A stretch of 18,078 nt of DNA from an uncultured Muribaculaceae bacterium (GCA_910578385.1 CAJTQV010000019.1:1-18078); one strand, 5' to 3'. Shown: positions 1 to 7,317, counted from the first letter of the stretch. Made by a program: numbers and translations. Notes: generated by a model from the letters alone, not told the origin.

Positions 1-15
1 CTCAATATTAAATCT

Positions 16-54
16 AAAAAAGAGACTGCCTAACTTTGATTGTTAGACAGCCTC
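16..54 (-). terminator. Rho-independent terminator (minus strand)
   Basis: Read on the minus strand, arms at 42-54 and 22-34 pair over 13 bp, two of them G-U wobbles, around a 7-nt loop. A run of six U follows directly (complement of 16-21). This is a textbook intrinsic terminator. It lies beyond the terminator at 262-295, so it is either a back-up stop for the ribosomal operon or the end of a separate short transcript from 55-261. Confidence 0.8.
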
Positions 55-261
55 TATCAATCTCCGAGTGCCTTTCAGGCACTTTGCCGGTACCTCCGAC
101 TCGATACGCTCATATCGCACCGAAGACCTTCCCAAAATCTACGCTCTAAAATCTGAAATCTAACGCCTAAAACTTAAAACCTCACATATAAACTGAGATT
201 TGAAACCGGAATGAGCCGGATTGAAGGAGCGAGAGGTAAGAGTAAGAGCACGTATAAAAGT
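55..261. other. Non-coding gap between two terminators
   Basis: I see no supportable gene here: the minus-strand frames are short and lack a start codon. The stretch holds a small hairpin (GTGCCT and AGGCAC at about 69-83) and otherwise AT-rich sequence. Because it is bounded by two minus-strand terminators it could encode a small RNA, but I could not find a convincing promoter inside it. Confidence 0.4.
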
Positions 262-295
262 ATGATGCCTGGTCCGGAACCGGACCAGGCATCAT
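262..295 (-). terminator. Terminator of the rpsF-rpsR-rplI operon
   Basis: A perfect inverted repeat with 16-nt arms (262-277 and 280-295) lies 27 bp past the rplI stop. Read on the minus strand, the hairpin is followed by a short U-rich stretch (ACTTTTATAC). Position and structure fit the operon terminator. Confidence 0.8.
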
Positions 296-321
296 GTATT
301 TTCCTTGGACAGGGTGTCGGA

Positions 322-771
322 TTACTCCTCAACCTCTGCTACTACCTCGAGCTCTACGTCAGCTGATACGTCGCGCAGGAAGCGGACGATAGCTGTGTAG
401 TTGCCAAGCATCTTGACAGTCTCAAGCTCGATGATCTTGCGGTCGATGTTGTGACCGAGCTTTGCAAGCTCCTCTGCAACGCGGGCTGCGTTGACAGAAC
501 CGTAGATCGCGCCGTTTGCGGCAGCCTTGGCTGCGATTGTGAGCTTCACGCCCTCGAGAGCTGCAGCGGCAGCCTCTGCGTCAGCGTGAATCTTGGCGAT
601 CTTGTGGGCACGCTGTTTCTGGTCTTCTGCGAGACGCTTGAGAGCGGCATCAGAAGCGATGATGGCCAGACCCTGGGGAATGAGGTAGTTGCGGCCATAA
701 CCGCTCTTAACCTCGACTACATCATCCTTATAACCTAAACTGGGGATATTTTCCTTGAGAATTACTTTCAT
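322..771 (-). CDS. rplI: Large ribosomal subunit protein bL9
   Basis: This is ribosomal protein bL9, which binds 23S rRNA at the base of the L1 stalk. The 149-residue product has the usual length and two-domain plan. The N-terminal domain starts MKVILKENIPSLGYKDDVVEV and contains the GYGRNYLIPQGLA signature (about residues 24-36). A long central helix rich in Ala, Lys and Glu follows, then the C-terminal domain. It is the last gene of a minus-strand operon, 22 bp after rpsR, and is followed by a strong terminator. The start is fixed by the conserved N-terminus. Confidence 0.97.
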   Translation of the reverse strand: MKVILKENIPSLGYKDDVVEVKSGYGRNYLIPQGLAIIASDAALKRLAEDQKQRAHKIAKIHADAEAAAAALEGVKLTIAAKAAANGAIYGSVNAARVAEELAKLGHNIDRKIIELETVKMLGNYTAIVRFLRDVSADVELEVVAEVEE

Positions 772-793
772 TGTCGATACGTTTTAAGAATGA

Positions 794-1060
794 TTATTTC
801 ATAAGGTCGGTCACGTAGGGAAGAAGCGCGAGGTGACGCGCACGCTTCACGGCCTGTGCCACACGACGCTGGAACTTGAGTGAAGTACCGGTGATGCGGC
901 GGGGAAGAATCTTGCCCTGCTCATTGAGGAACTTCTTGAGGAACTCAGGATCCTTGTAGTCGATATACTTGATACCGCTGCGTTTGAAACGGCAGTATTT
1001 TTTCTTTTTCGTATCTACGGTAAGGGGAGTGAGATAGCGGATTTCGTTGTTTGCTGCCAT
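794..1060 (-). CDS. rpsR: Small ribosomal subunit protein bS18
   Basis: This is bS18 of the 30S platform, which forms a heterodimer with bS6. The 88-residue product has the family core: a basic CRFKRSGIKYIDYKD segment (about 23-37), then LPRRITGTSLKFQRRVAQAVKRARHLALLPY at 52-82. It sits 3 bp after the rpsF stop, so the two interacting proteins are made from adjacent, closely packed cistrons. No ssb gene lies between rpsF and rpsR, unlike in many other phyla. Confidence 0.97.
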   Translation of the reverse strand: MAANNEIRYLTPLTVDTKKKKYCRFKRSGIKYIDYKDPEFLKKFLNEQGKILPRRITGTSLKFQRRVAQAVKRARHLALLPYVTDLMK

Positions 1061-1063
1061 TGT

Positions 1064-1453
1064 TTAAGCCTCCTTTGTTTCAGTGGCCTCGGCCTGTGCC
1101 TCGGCGGGTTCTACCTGGGGTTTCTCTGCTCTCAGTCTGCGACGCTTCTCGGCGTACTCGACAGCGTATTTGTCAAGACGGAATGTGAGGAAGCGGATCA
1201 CGCGCTCGTCGCGGCGGAATGCAGTCTCAAGACGCTTCACGATTGTGGGCTCGGCCTCAAACTCGAACAGGGTGTAGAAGCCTGTCGATTTTTTCTGGAT
1301 GGGATATGCGAGCTTGCGGAGACCCCAGAGCTCCTCGTTGACGAGGGTTGCGTTGTTCTCCTTGAGCACATCCTTGAATTTTTCTACCGCTTCCTTCATC
1401 TGTTCGTCAGACAAAACGGGAGTCAAAATGAAAACGGTTTCGTAACGATTCAT
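1064..1453 (-). CDS. rpsF: Small ribosomal subunit protein bS6
   Basis: This is bS6, the 30S platform protein that pairs with bS18. I start it at the Met of MNRYETVFILTPVLSDEQ (ATG at 1451-1453). The open frame continues 22 codons upstream, but those codons cover the leader hairpin and have no bS6 similarity. The 129-residue product has the ferredoxin-like core (TLVNEELWGLRKLAYPI, then FYTLFEFEAEPTIVKRLE, then RDERVIRFLTFRLDKYAVEYAEKRR). An acidic Glu/Ala-rich tail (about 110-129) is common in bS6. It is the first gene of the rpsF-rpsR-rplI operon. Confidence 0.96.
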   Translation of the reverse strand: MNRYETVFILTPVLSDEQMKEAVEKFKDVLKENNATLVNEELWGLRKLAYPIQKKSTGFYTLFEFEAEPTIVKRLETAFRRDERVIRFLTFRLDKYAVEYAEKRRRLRAEKPQVEPAEAQAEATETKEA

Positions 1454-1486
1454 AATTTGAATGTGTATTAAAGTGTTTAGAATGTG

Positions 1487-1523
1487 AAAAATGCGGGTGT
1501 CAGCGGGTGACACCCGCATTTTT
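1487..1523 (-). promoter_or_regulatory. Strong hairpin with U-tract in the rpsF leader
   Basis: A perfect inverted repeat has 16-nt arms (1487-1502 and 1508-1523) and a 5-nt loop. The arms begin and end in A5/T5, so it looks like an intrinsic terminator on either strand. Read on the minus strand, its 5' arm starts almost at the predicted rpsF transcription start. The 5' half can also fold alone (GCGGGT, loop, ACCCGC), which gives two exclusive structures. It may terminate read-through from the acyl-CoA dehydrogenase operon, act as an attenuator or autoregulatory site for S6:S18, or both. Confidence 0.65.
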
Positions 1524-1529
1524 GCGGTG

Positions 1530-1561
1530 CAAAGTTAACTATTTTCTACGAAACTACCAAA
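1530..1561 (-). promoter_or_regulatory. Bacteroidota promoter of rpsF-rpsR-rplI
   Basis: On the minus strand, TTTG (1561-1558), a 20-nt spacer and TAACTTTG (1537-1530) match the Bacteroidota -33/-7 consensus. The predicted start is near 1523-1525, about 70 nt before the rpsF ATG. Confidence 0.75.
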
Positions 1562-1614
1562 TTTTCGGCTCGCGCCGTGGCGGTTTCCAGTGATTTTTCC
1601 TGCTGAAACGCCTC

Positions 1615-3315
1615 TTAGTAGAGGTAGTTCTCGATCTGCTCGGGGCGGAAGTTGCCGATGAAGTCGGCGTGCTTGGCCACCTCGGCCTGTCCGTACTTGA
1701 CGAACACGCGGAGCGAACGGCGGAATGCCTCGTCGCGGGTTGTGTCCTCAAGAAGGAGAAGACCCATCACGGTGTAACCGGCCATCTCGACAAGGCGGCG
1801 TGCCATGAAGTCGAGATATTTCGGGTCGTTCACTCCGTTGACGGCCTCGACGGCGTTTGCATACTGCTGGGCCATGAACTGGAGTGTGGCCTTGATGTCC
1901 TGGTCTTCGGGCTTGCACTCTACCGAAAGCTGCTCGTTGATCCAGTTGAGGTATGTGCCGGTGGTGACGTGGCGGATTGCAGCCACTACCTGAAGCTGTG
2001 TCGTACCTTCGTAGATCGAGGTGATGCGTGCGTCGCGGTAGATGCGCTCGCAGGCATAGTCTTTCATGAAGCCTGAACCGCCGTGGATCTGGATCGAGTC
2101 GTAGGCGTTCTGGTTACAGAATTCTGATGTCATGCCCTTGGCGAGCGGAGTGAACGCGTCGGCCAGACGTGAGTATTCCTTGGCCTCTTTCTTCTCGTCA
2201 AGTTCGAGCTTGCGCTCTTTGGCGATGTCGTCGTAGACCTTGTACATGTCAACGAAGCGTGTGCAGGCATAGAGCAGCGCGCGCGAAGCGTCGAGCTTGG
2301 CCTTCATGACCGAGAGAATCTCTGCCACAGCAGGGAACTCGATGATGGCCTTGCCGAACTGTGTACGCTCCTTGGCATATGAGAGGGCCTCGCGGTAAGC
2401 GGCCTCGCTGAGACCTACGCTCTGGGCGGCGATACCGAGACGCGCACCGTTCATGAGCGCCATCACATACTTGATCAGACCGAGACGGCGCGAGCCAACC
2501 AGCTCACAGGGAGCGTCCTTGTAGGTAAGCTCGCATGTCGGGCTGCCCTTGATACCCATCTTGTTCTCGATGCGGCGCACGTTGACACCGCCGTTGCGCT
2601 TGTCGTAGATGAACATCGACAGACCACGGCCATCTTTCGTGCCCTCCTCAGAGCGCGCGAGCACGAGGTGGATGTCGGAGTCACCGTTGGTGATGAAACG
2701 CTTCACGCCGTTGAGCACCCATGAGCCATCCTCTTTCTGGGTGGCCTTGAGCATTACTGACTGGAGGTCGGAACCTGCATCGGGCTCGGTGAGGTCCATC
2801 GACATGGTCTCGCCTGCGCACACGCGGGGAATGTATTTCTGCTTCTGCTCCTCGTCGGCAAACTCGTAGATTGTCTCGGCGCAGTCCTGGAGCCCCCAGA
2901 GGTTCTCGAAACCTGCATCGGCGCGGCTCACGATGTCGGCGGCCATGATGTAGGGGGTGATCGGGAAGTTGAGACCGCCCAGACGGCGCGGCATGGCCAT
3001 GCCCATCAGGCCGGCCTTGCGGCAGGCGTCGAGGTTGCGGGCTGTACCCTCGGCATATATCACACGGCCGTTCTCGACGCGGGGACCGTTGTGGTCAACA
3101 TCCTCGGCATTCTCGGCGATGACATCGCCGCAGATCTCGCCCACGATTTCGAGCACCTTGTCGTAGCTGTCCTGTGCGTCGGCATAGTCCTGGGGTGCGT
3201 AGTCATATTTGTCGGCGTCGGCGAAGTTGCGCTCCTTGAGGGCAACGATCTTCTCCATCATGGGATGGTTGAGATAGTGCTTCAGCGCCTCGTTGTCGTT
3301 ATAGAAATTAGCCAT
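1615..3315 (-). CDS. Acyl-CoA dehydrogenase with C-terminal extension
   Basis: This is a flavin-dependent acyl-CoA dehydrogenase, which forms or reduces the alpha-beta double bond of an acyl-CoA and exchanges electrons with ETF. Family motifs are clear: LTEPDAGSD at 175-183, the ARLGIAAQSVG...YAKERTQFG block at 291-321, IHGGSGF at 410-416, and the catalytic Glu in IYEGT (E436). The 566 residues exceed the usual 380 or so. The extra length is an N-terminal helical part and about 110 residues after the core, as in long bacterial family members. The start overlaps the etfA stop by one base (TAATG), implying translational coupling. The gene order etfB-etfA-dehydrogenase says ETF is its redox partner. 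The substrate cannot be read from sequence; butyryl- or aryl-acrylyl-CoA type substrates are possible. Confidence 0.93.
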   Translation of the reverse strand: MANFYNDNEALKHYLNHPMMEKIVALKERNFADADKYDYAPQDYADAQDSYDKVLEIVGEICGDVIAENAEDVDHNGPRVENGRVIYAEGTARNLDACRKAGLMGMAMPRRLGGLNFPITPYIMAADIVSRADAGFENLWGLQDCAETIYEFADEEQKQKYIPRVCAGETMSMDLTEPDAGSDLQSVMLKATQKEDGSWVLNGVKRFITNGDSDIHLVLARSEEGTKDGRGLSMFIYDKRNGGVNVRRIENKMGIKGSPTCELTYKDAPCELVGSRRLGLIKYVMALMNGARLGIAAQSVGLSEAAYREALSYAKERTQFGKAIIEFPAVAEILSVMKAKLDASRALLYACTRFVDMYKVYDDIAKERKLELDEKKEAKEYSRLADAFTPLAKGMTSEFCNQNAYDSIQIHGGSGFMKDYACERIYRDARITSIYEGTTQLQVVAAIRHVTTGTYLNWINEQLSVECKPEDQDIKATLQFMAQQYANAVEAVNGVNDPKYLDFMARRLVEMAGYTVMGLLLLEDTTRDEAFRRSLRVFVKYGQAEVAKHADFIGNFRPEQIENYLY

Positions 3316-4346
3316 TATTTCGTATTCTTTTTGTAGTACTTGATAAGTTTGGGAACGACATCCTCGACGTTACCCGTGATCACGTAGTCGGCGATGGTGT
3401 TGATCGGCGCGTTGGGGTCGTTGTTGATCGAGATGATGATCGACGACTCCTGCATACCGGCGATGTGCTGGATCTGGCCCGACACGCCGCATGCGATGTA
3501 GAGCTTCGGACGCACGGTCACACCTGTCTGGCCGATCTGACGGTCATGGTCGGCCCAGCCGGCATCGACGGCGGCACGGCTCGCGCCCACCTCTCCGCCG
3601 AGCACGTCGGCAAGCTCATGAAGCATCTGGAAGTTCTCCTTGCTGCCCATGCCGTAACCTCCGCAGACCACGATGGGGCTCCCCTTGAGGTTCACTTTCG
3701 ACTTCTCGACGTTGCGGTCTATGACCTCGATCACGTAGTCTTCGGGACGTGTGTAGTCTGAAGCGTTGAGGTTAACCACCTCGCCGACATAGTTGGAGTC
3801 GCGCACCTCTTTCTTCATCACGCCCTCGCGCACGGTAGCCATCTGCGGACGGCACTCGGGGTTGACGATAGTGGCCACGATGTTGCCGCCGAACGCGGGA
3901 CGGATCTGGAGCAACAGGTCCTTGTACTCCTCGCCTGTGCGGGCATCCTTGTGGTCGCCGATCTCAAGCTGCGTACAGTCGGCTGTCAGACCGCTGTGGA
4001 GCGCCGACGAAACGCGCGGGCCGAGGTCACGGCCGATCGAGGTAGCGCCCATGAACGCGATGCGCGGCTGCTTCTCGCGGAAGAGGTTGATCAGGATCGA
4101 GCTGTGGGGAAGGGATGTGTAGGGTGAAAGACGGCGGTCCTCCACCTTATATACTGTATCGACACCGTAGGGGAGAATCTGCTTCTCGACATCCTTCAGG
4201 TTGTCGCCGGCCACTACGGCCTCAAGTTTGATACCGAGCTTGTCGGCCAGCACGCGGCCTTTGGTAAGGAGCTCAAGGCTCACGTCGGCCACCTTGCCGT
4301 CCTCGAACTCGCAATATACTATTAAATTATGCTTGTCTGTTGCCAT
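3315..4346 (-). CDS. etfA: Electron transfer flavoprotein alpha subunit
   Basis: This is the ETF alpha subunit, which carries FAD and shuttles electrons between the acyl-CoA dehydrogenase and other carriers. The C-terminal FAD domain is typical: GEVGASRAAVDAGW (251-264), GQTG (272-275), LYIACGVSGQIQHIAGM (282-298) and INNDPNAPI (307-315). The N-terminal half is the usual alpha/beta ETF domain. The length of 343 residues is normal for the family. It lies 2 bp after etfB and overlaps the dehydrogenase start, so the three genes form one unit. No ferredoxin-like N-terminal extension is present. Confidence 0.95.
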   Translation of the reverse strand: MATDKHNLIVYCEFEDGKVADVSLELLTKGRVLADKLGIKLEAVVAGDNLKDVEKQILPYGVDTVYKVEDRRLSPYTSLPHSSILINLFREKQPRIAFMGATSIGRDLGPRVSSALHSGLTADCTQLEIGDHKDARTGEEYKDLLLQIRPAFGGNIVATIVNPECRPQMATVREGVMKKEVRDSNYVGEVVNLNASDYTRPEDYVIEVIDRNVEKSKVNLKGSPIVVCGGYGMGSKENFQMLHELADVLGGEVGASRAAVDAGWADHDRQIGQTGVTVRPKLYIACGVSGQIQHIAGMQESSIIISINNDPNAPINTIADYVITGNVEDVVPKLIKYYKKNTK

Positions 4347-4348
4347 GA

Positions 4349-5218
4349 TTAGCCGATTGTATGGTTAGCGATGAGTTCCTTGACGAGAGTCTCGATCTCC
4401 TCGTCGTTGTTCTCGACACGACGGGCGTCCTTGGCGGTGAAGACCACGTTCTCGATCTGTTTCACTTTTGTCGGTGAGCCGGCGAGACCGCACTGCGACA
4501 GGTCTGCCTCGACCGCAGCCGCGGTCCACTCGCCGATGTTGAGATAGGGACGCTTCTCAAGCATCTCCTTCTTCTTGTCATCGTTGGCTGCCTCGGAGGG
4601 AAGACATGCGTATTTGTATTTCTGCACGTTCTTGGCGTTGCGCGGACGGCATGCGTCGGCCGAGCCGTTCACGGTCACCACGAGCGGGAGGGGAGCCTTG
4701 ACGGTCTCGACACCGCTCTCGATGCGACGCTTCACGAGCACCTTGCCATCCTTGACCTCCATGATGTCCTCGGCATATGTGACCTGGGGGAGACCGAGCT
4801 TCTCAGCCACCTGCGGACCAACCTGTGCGGTGTCGCCGTCGATAGCCTGACGGCCGCCGATGATGAGGTCATATTCGCCGATCTTGCGCACTGCCGCGCT
4901 GATGGCGTAAGAGGTGGCGAGTGTATCCGCGCCGGCAAACGCGCGGTCTGAAAGCACAATGCCGCCGTCGGCTCCGCGATACATACCCTCGCGGATTATT
5001 TCTGCGGCGCGTGCTGGACCCATGGTGAGGAGAGTCACCTTCGTGCCGGGATACATTTCCTTAAGTTTCAGGGCCTGTTCGAGGGCGTTGAGGTCCTCGG
5101 GGTTGAAGATAGCCGGAAGGGCGGCACGGTTGATTGTACCGTCCTCTTTCATGGCATCTTTTCCGACATTGCGGGTGTCGGGAACCTGCTTGGCCAATAC
5201 GATGATGTTCAAACTCAT
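4349..5218 (-). CDS. etfB: Electron transfer flavoprotein beta subunit
   Basis: This is the ETF beta subunit, the first gene of the etfB-etfA-dehydrogenase operon. The 289-residue product starts with MSLNIIVLAKQVPDTRNV and carries the nucleotide-site block AFAGADTLATSYA (93-105) and GRQAIDGDTAQVGP (122-135). As I recall, the DGDTAQVGP form is typical of clostridial and other anaerobe ETFs that bind a second FAD and can bifurcate electrons. Mitochondrial-type EtfB have a different sequence (DDDCNQTGQ) that binds AMP. Bifurcation is therefore possible but not shown. Confidence 0.95.
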   Translation of the reverse strand: MSLNIIVLAKQVPDTRNVGKDAMKEDGTINRAALPAIFNPEDLNALEQALKLKEMYPGTKVTLLTMGPARAAEIIREGMYRGADGGIVLSDRAFAGADTLATSYAISAAVRKIGEYDLIIGGRQAIDGDTAQVGPQVAEKLGLPQVTYAEDIMEVKDGKVLVKRRIESGVETVKAPLPLVVTVNGSADACRPRNAKNVQKYKYACLPSEAANDDKKKEMLEKRPYLNIGEWTAAAVEADLSQCGLAGSPTKVKQIENVVFTAKDARRVENNDEEIETLVKELIANHTIG

Positions 5219-5338
5219 ACTATTATTGTTAGATTAATTTCAAAGTGGGAACCGGCTCAAGGTCAGATCCGGCTCGATGGGAATCGGATATGCACGCACG
5301 CGGCGGGTCTTCCGACTGTGTGAGCGCACAATTCGGTG

Positions 5339-5346
5339 CAAAGATA
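5339..5346 (-). promoter_or_regulatory. Probable -7 box for the etfB operon
   Basis: TATCTTTG on the minus strand matches TAnnTTTG. No good TTTG lies 19-21 nt upstream, so only the -7 element is supported. It would give a leader of about 115 nt before etfB. Confidence 0.45.
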
Positions 5347-5405
5347 ATAAAAATTTCTCAATTATCAGCGTTTTGTGCAGAAACGGCCACAAAACAGCCC
5401 TGAAT

Positions 5406-5427
5406 CACCGGTTTCTGTATGCCGGTG
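5406..5427 (-). terminator. Weak hairpin after the CDF gene
   Basis: CACCGG (5406-5411) and CCGGTG (5422-5427) can pair around a 10-nt loop, 26 bp past the transporter stop. Only a loose T-rich stretch follows on the minus strand, so termination here is uncertain. Confidence 0.3.
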
Positions 5428-5452
5428 TAACTTGACAGGCCCACCTCAGCGG

Positions 5453-6388
5453 CTATGCCGGCCTGGTTGTGACGGATACGAATATGTGCGGACAGTAGGC
5501 CTTCTTGAGCGCCTCCTCGATGGCGGCGGCTATCACGGCCCCCTGTTCGATGGTGAGGTGTGGCGCTATCCGGATCTCCACGTCAAATATCAGGTGATGG
5601 CCGTTGCGGCGCGTGCGCAGACCCGACACGCCCTCCACTCCGGGAACAGCCTCAACTATGCCACGGGCACGCGCCACATCGCCGGCCGGCAGCGAGCGTT
5701 CCATCAGCTCGGCAAACGCCGGGCGGAACAGCCTGACGGCCGGTATGAGAATGAAGACCGCGATGACCAGCGACGCCACCGGGTCAAGTATCCGGAACGC
5801 CGGGCCGAAGAAGTGGGAGAATGTCACGCCGACAAGTGTGGCCACCGAAGCGAGAGCGTCACTGCGGTGGTGCCAGGCGTTGGCGAGAAGCGCCTTTGAT
5901 TCGGCGCGGCGTGCGGCGTGCGAGTAGAACCGGAACAGCCCCTCCTTGCATGCCATGGCGAAAAGCACCACGATGAATGTCCATATGTCGGGCTGGTCCA
6001 GCTCCTCCCCTTTCGCGTATCCGATAATCGACTCCACCGCTTCGGCACCTATCACACAGGCCACGACAATCAGGAAAGCCGATATAAGGAACGAGGAGAA
6101 GGTCTCGAATTTGCCGTAGCCGTAGGCATAACGGTCATCGGCCGCACGGTACGATATACCGACAAAGATGAGCATTATCAGATCGGCGGCCAAATCATTG
6201 AGCGAATGGAAACCGTCGGCGACCAGGGCATCGCTATGGCCGAGATAACCGGCGGTAAGTTTGAGTGCCATCAGCAGCGCGTTGACCACGCAGCCGATCT
6301 TGACCACGCGACGGATAGTACGGGCCGAGGCGCCCGTCTCATCAGGAAGCACCTGCGCAAGCGGTGCAGCATGTTTACTATGTCTCAT
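5453..6388 (-). CDS. Cation diffusion facilitator family metal exporter
   Basis: This is a CDF-family inner-membrane divalent cation/proton antiporter (311 residues). Membrane segments are visible from about 30-50, 64-80, 97-117, 136-150, 180-192 and 202-220. The probable transport site is formed by HSLND (H61, D65) in the second helix and HHRSD (H173, D177) in the fifth. That His/Asp set is often seen in zinc-type members. The C-terminal cytoplasmic domain (about 230-308) has the usual VPGVEGVSGLRTRRNG start. The metal cannot be fixed from sequence. It is transcribed alone, between the etf operon and the accessory islet. A TAAATTTG box (6402-6409) lies almost on the ATG, and a repeat-borne promoter sits further upstream (6561-6590). 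Confidence 0.92.
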   Translation of the reverse strand: MRHSKHAAPLAQVLPDETGASARTIRRVVKIGCVVNALLMALKLTAGYLGHSDALVADGFHSLNDLAADLIMLIFVGISYRAADDRYAYGYGKFETFSSFLISAFLIVVACVIGAEAVESIIGYAKGEELDQPDIWTFIVVLFAMACKEGLFRFYSHAARRAESKALLANAWHHRSDALASVATLVGVTFSHFFGPAFRILDPVASLVIAVFILIPAVRLFRPAFAELMERSLPAGDVARARGIVEAVPGVEGVSGLRTRRNGHHLIFDVEIRIAPHLTIEQGAVIAAAIEEALKKAYCPHIFVSVTTRPA

Positions 6389-6421
6389 AACAGGATAATT
6401 TCAAATTTACACGTCCCCCCT

Positions 6422-6446
6422 ATACGGTCGCGGCACGCCGCGGCCC
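6422..6446 (+). repeat. REP palindrome copy 1 (degenerate GTAG foot)
   Basis: A 22-nt imperfect palindrome (6425-6446) has arms CGGTCGCGGC and GCCGCGGCCC apart from a central AC. The tetranucleotide at its 5' foot reads ATAC where the other copies have GTAG. Like copy 3 it is followed by ACCGTCC. It lies 34 bp upstream of the transporter start. Confidence 0.7.
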
Positions 6447-6560
6447 ACCGTCCCCAACCCGCTCCCCATCGGAAAGCATCGGCACATTGTCACCCTTCCT
6501 CGATCACCCAGGAAGCAAGCGTGCGCGTACCGCTGTCAAATACACTTTATGCTTACAACG

Positions 6561-6597
6561 CAAATATAACAATTTTTGATGAGAATCAATGCGTATG
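6561..6597 (-). promoter_or_regulatory. 37-bp promoter-bearing repeat, copy A
   Basis: On the minus strand the repeat contains ATTG (6590-6587), an 18-nt spacer and TATATTTG (6568-6561). It is one of three equally long copies, each pair identical at 32 of 37 positions. It lies upstream of the CDF gene, giving a leader of about 170 nt that would include REP copy 1. The rest of the 6389-6644 gap shows no gene. Confidence 0.6.
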
Positions 6598-6644
6598 ACC
6601 CAATCTTAGGACTCAAATCCCAACTGGCATTTTTCATATACAAA

Positions 6645-6857
6645 CTACTTTTTGTTGTGCATGCGGATGATTTCGTTGGCGAGGTATAGATCGCTGCGGC
6701 AAATGAGGTCGGCGGTACCATCGTCGATTATTTCAAACAGAACAGACGAGTAGAGCATATCCATCGCCTCTTCAAGCGGGATTTGCAACTTCTCCGCTAT
6801 CAGCCCGATGATACGGGAATACTTCATATCGCGTAATATGCGGGTAGCCTTATCCAT
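6645..6857 (-). CDS. Small protein of the DUF3791/DUF3990 cluster
   Basis: This 70-residue protein starts MDKATRILRDMKYSRIIGLIAEKL and continues through LEEAMDMLYSSVLFEIIDDGTADLICRSDLYLANEI. From memory, similar small proteins trail DUF3990 genes in Bacteroidales, but I cannot give them a named function. A longer start at 6890 is possible, but its first codons lie in the DUF3990 remnant in another frame. An intermediate start at 6869 (MSFN) is also possible. The gene overlaps the end of the truncated DUF3990 frame (ATGGATAA), so it may be expressed by coupling. The family role is unknown; a helper or antitoxin role is only a guess. Confidence 0.6.
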   Translation of the reverse strand: MDKATRILRDMKYSRIIGLIAEKLQIPLEEAMDMLYSSVLFEIIDDGTADLICRSDLYLANEIIRMHNKK

Positions 6858-6957
6858 GTTGAATGACATAGAAACCTTTCCCAAAATCAAGTGCCTCCCG
6901 GGAATGAATTACATCGGGAGCAAAGAATTGCTGGTCGGAGGTATGATAAATCAGCAT
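6850..6957 (-). pseudogene. Truncated DUF3990 gene
   Basis: The frame encodes only 35 residues, MLIYHTSDQQFFAPDVIHS then REALDFGKGFYV, followed by four off-family residues and a stop. This is the typical N-terminus of DUF3990 proteins: YH(T/G)S near the start, and a DFGKGFY motif at about 24-30. Intact members are much longer, about 150 residues or more from memory. The body of the gene is missing and the remnant runs directly into the next gene, so an internal deletion of several hundred bp is likely. The start overlaps the DUF3791 stop by 7 nt (ATGCTGA). DUF3990 looks like an ADP-ribosyltransferase-fold family, as I recall; with most of the domain lost, activity is unlikely. Confidence 0.65.
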
Positions 6958-7169
6958 AGGGCGTGTCCGTTCTTCTTCATAAGCTTGATAACATCTTCCG
7001 CCACATACTCAAGGCTTAATGTATGCAGCACATCGTAAGCTGCAGCAAGATAGTCTTTTATCAATCCGGCGGCGTGGAGTTTCTGATAAATCCATGAACA
7101 TGACTTACCTGTCATAAGAGCTAATGCTCCAATGACGCAAGTCACATAGTCTATTTGATTTTTAGTCAT
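6951..7169 (-). CDS. DUF3791 family small protein
   Basis: This 72-residue helical protein matches the DUF3791 pattern: an N-terminal helix (MTKNQIDYVTCVIGALAL), a central segment WIYQKLHAAGLIKDYLAAAYDVLHT (26-50), and a C-terminal LEYVAEDVIKLMKKNG. The Y-D-x-L-H-T motif at 45-50 is the family hallmark. It is the first gene of a minus-strand trio with a DUF3990 gene, an arrangement I recall as recurrent in Bacteroidales and gut Firmicutes. That small-partner/larger-enzyme layout suggests a toxin-antitoxin-like pair, which is inference. Repeat copy B lies about 110 bp upstream and probably supplies the promoter. Confidence 0.75.
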   Translation of the reverse strand: MTKNQIDYVTCVIGALALMTGKSCSWIYQKLHAAGLIKDYLAAAYDVLHTLSLEYVAEDVIKLMKKNGHALC

Positions 7170-7280
7170 GGTCTTTTCTTTATCCCTCTCATAAATAAAT
7201 CAAAGAGCAAAAAAGCAGACCTATAGCTAAATTTTATATTAGACTTACTCTTTAGGTCGCTCCTCTTTAACTCTACAACG

Positions 7281-7317
7281 CAAATATAACTATTTTTGAT
7301 GAAAAACGATGCATATG
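7281..7317 (-). promoter_or_regulatory. 37-bp promoter-bearing repeat, copy B
   Basis: This is the second copy of the repeat. On the minus strand it carries TATATTTG (7288-7281), with ATCG at the place of the -33 ATTG. Copies A and B also share the six bases ACAACG next to the -7 box. It lies upstream of the DUF3791 gene. The remainder of 7170-7331 shows no gene. Confidence 0.6.

Noticed and set aside
1454..1519. Longer rpsF start 22 codons upstream
   Set aside because: The extra codons cover the leader hairpin and have no bS6 similarity; MNRYE is the conserved start.
1554..1614. Terminator directly after the acyl-CoA dehydrogenase gene
   Set aside because: Small stems exist (CGGC-GCGA-GCCG and a bulged GGCG/CGCC stem) but no U-run follows; the 1487-1523 hairpin is the better candidate.
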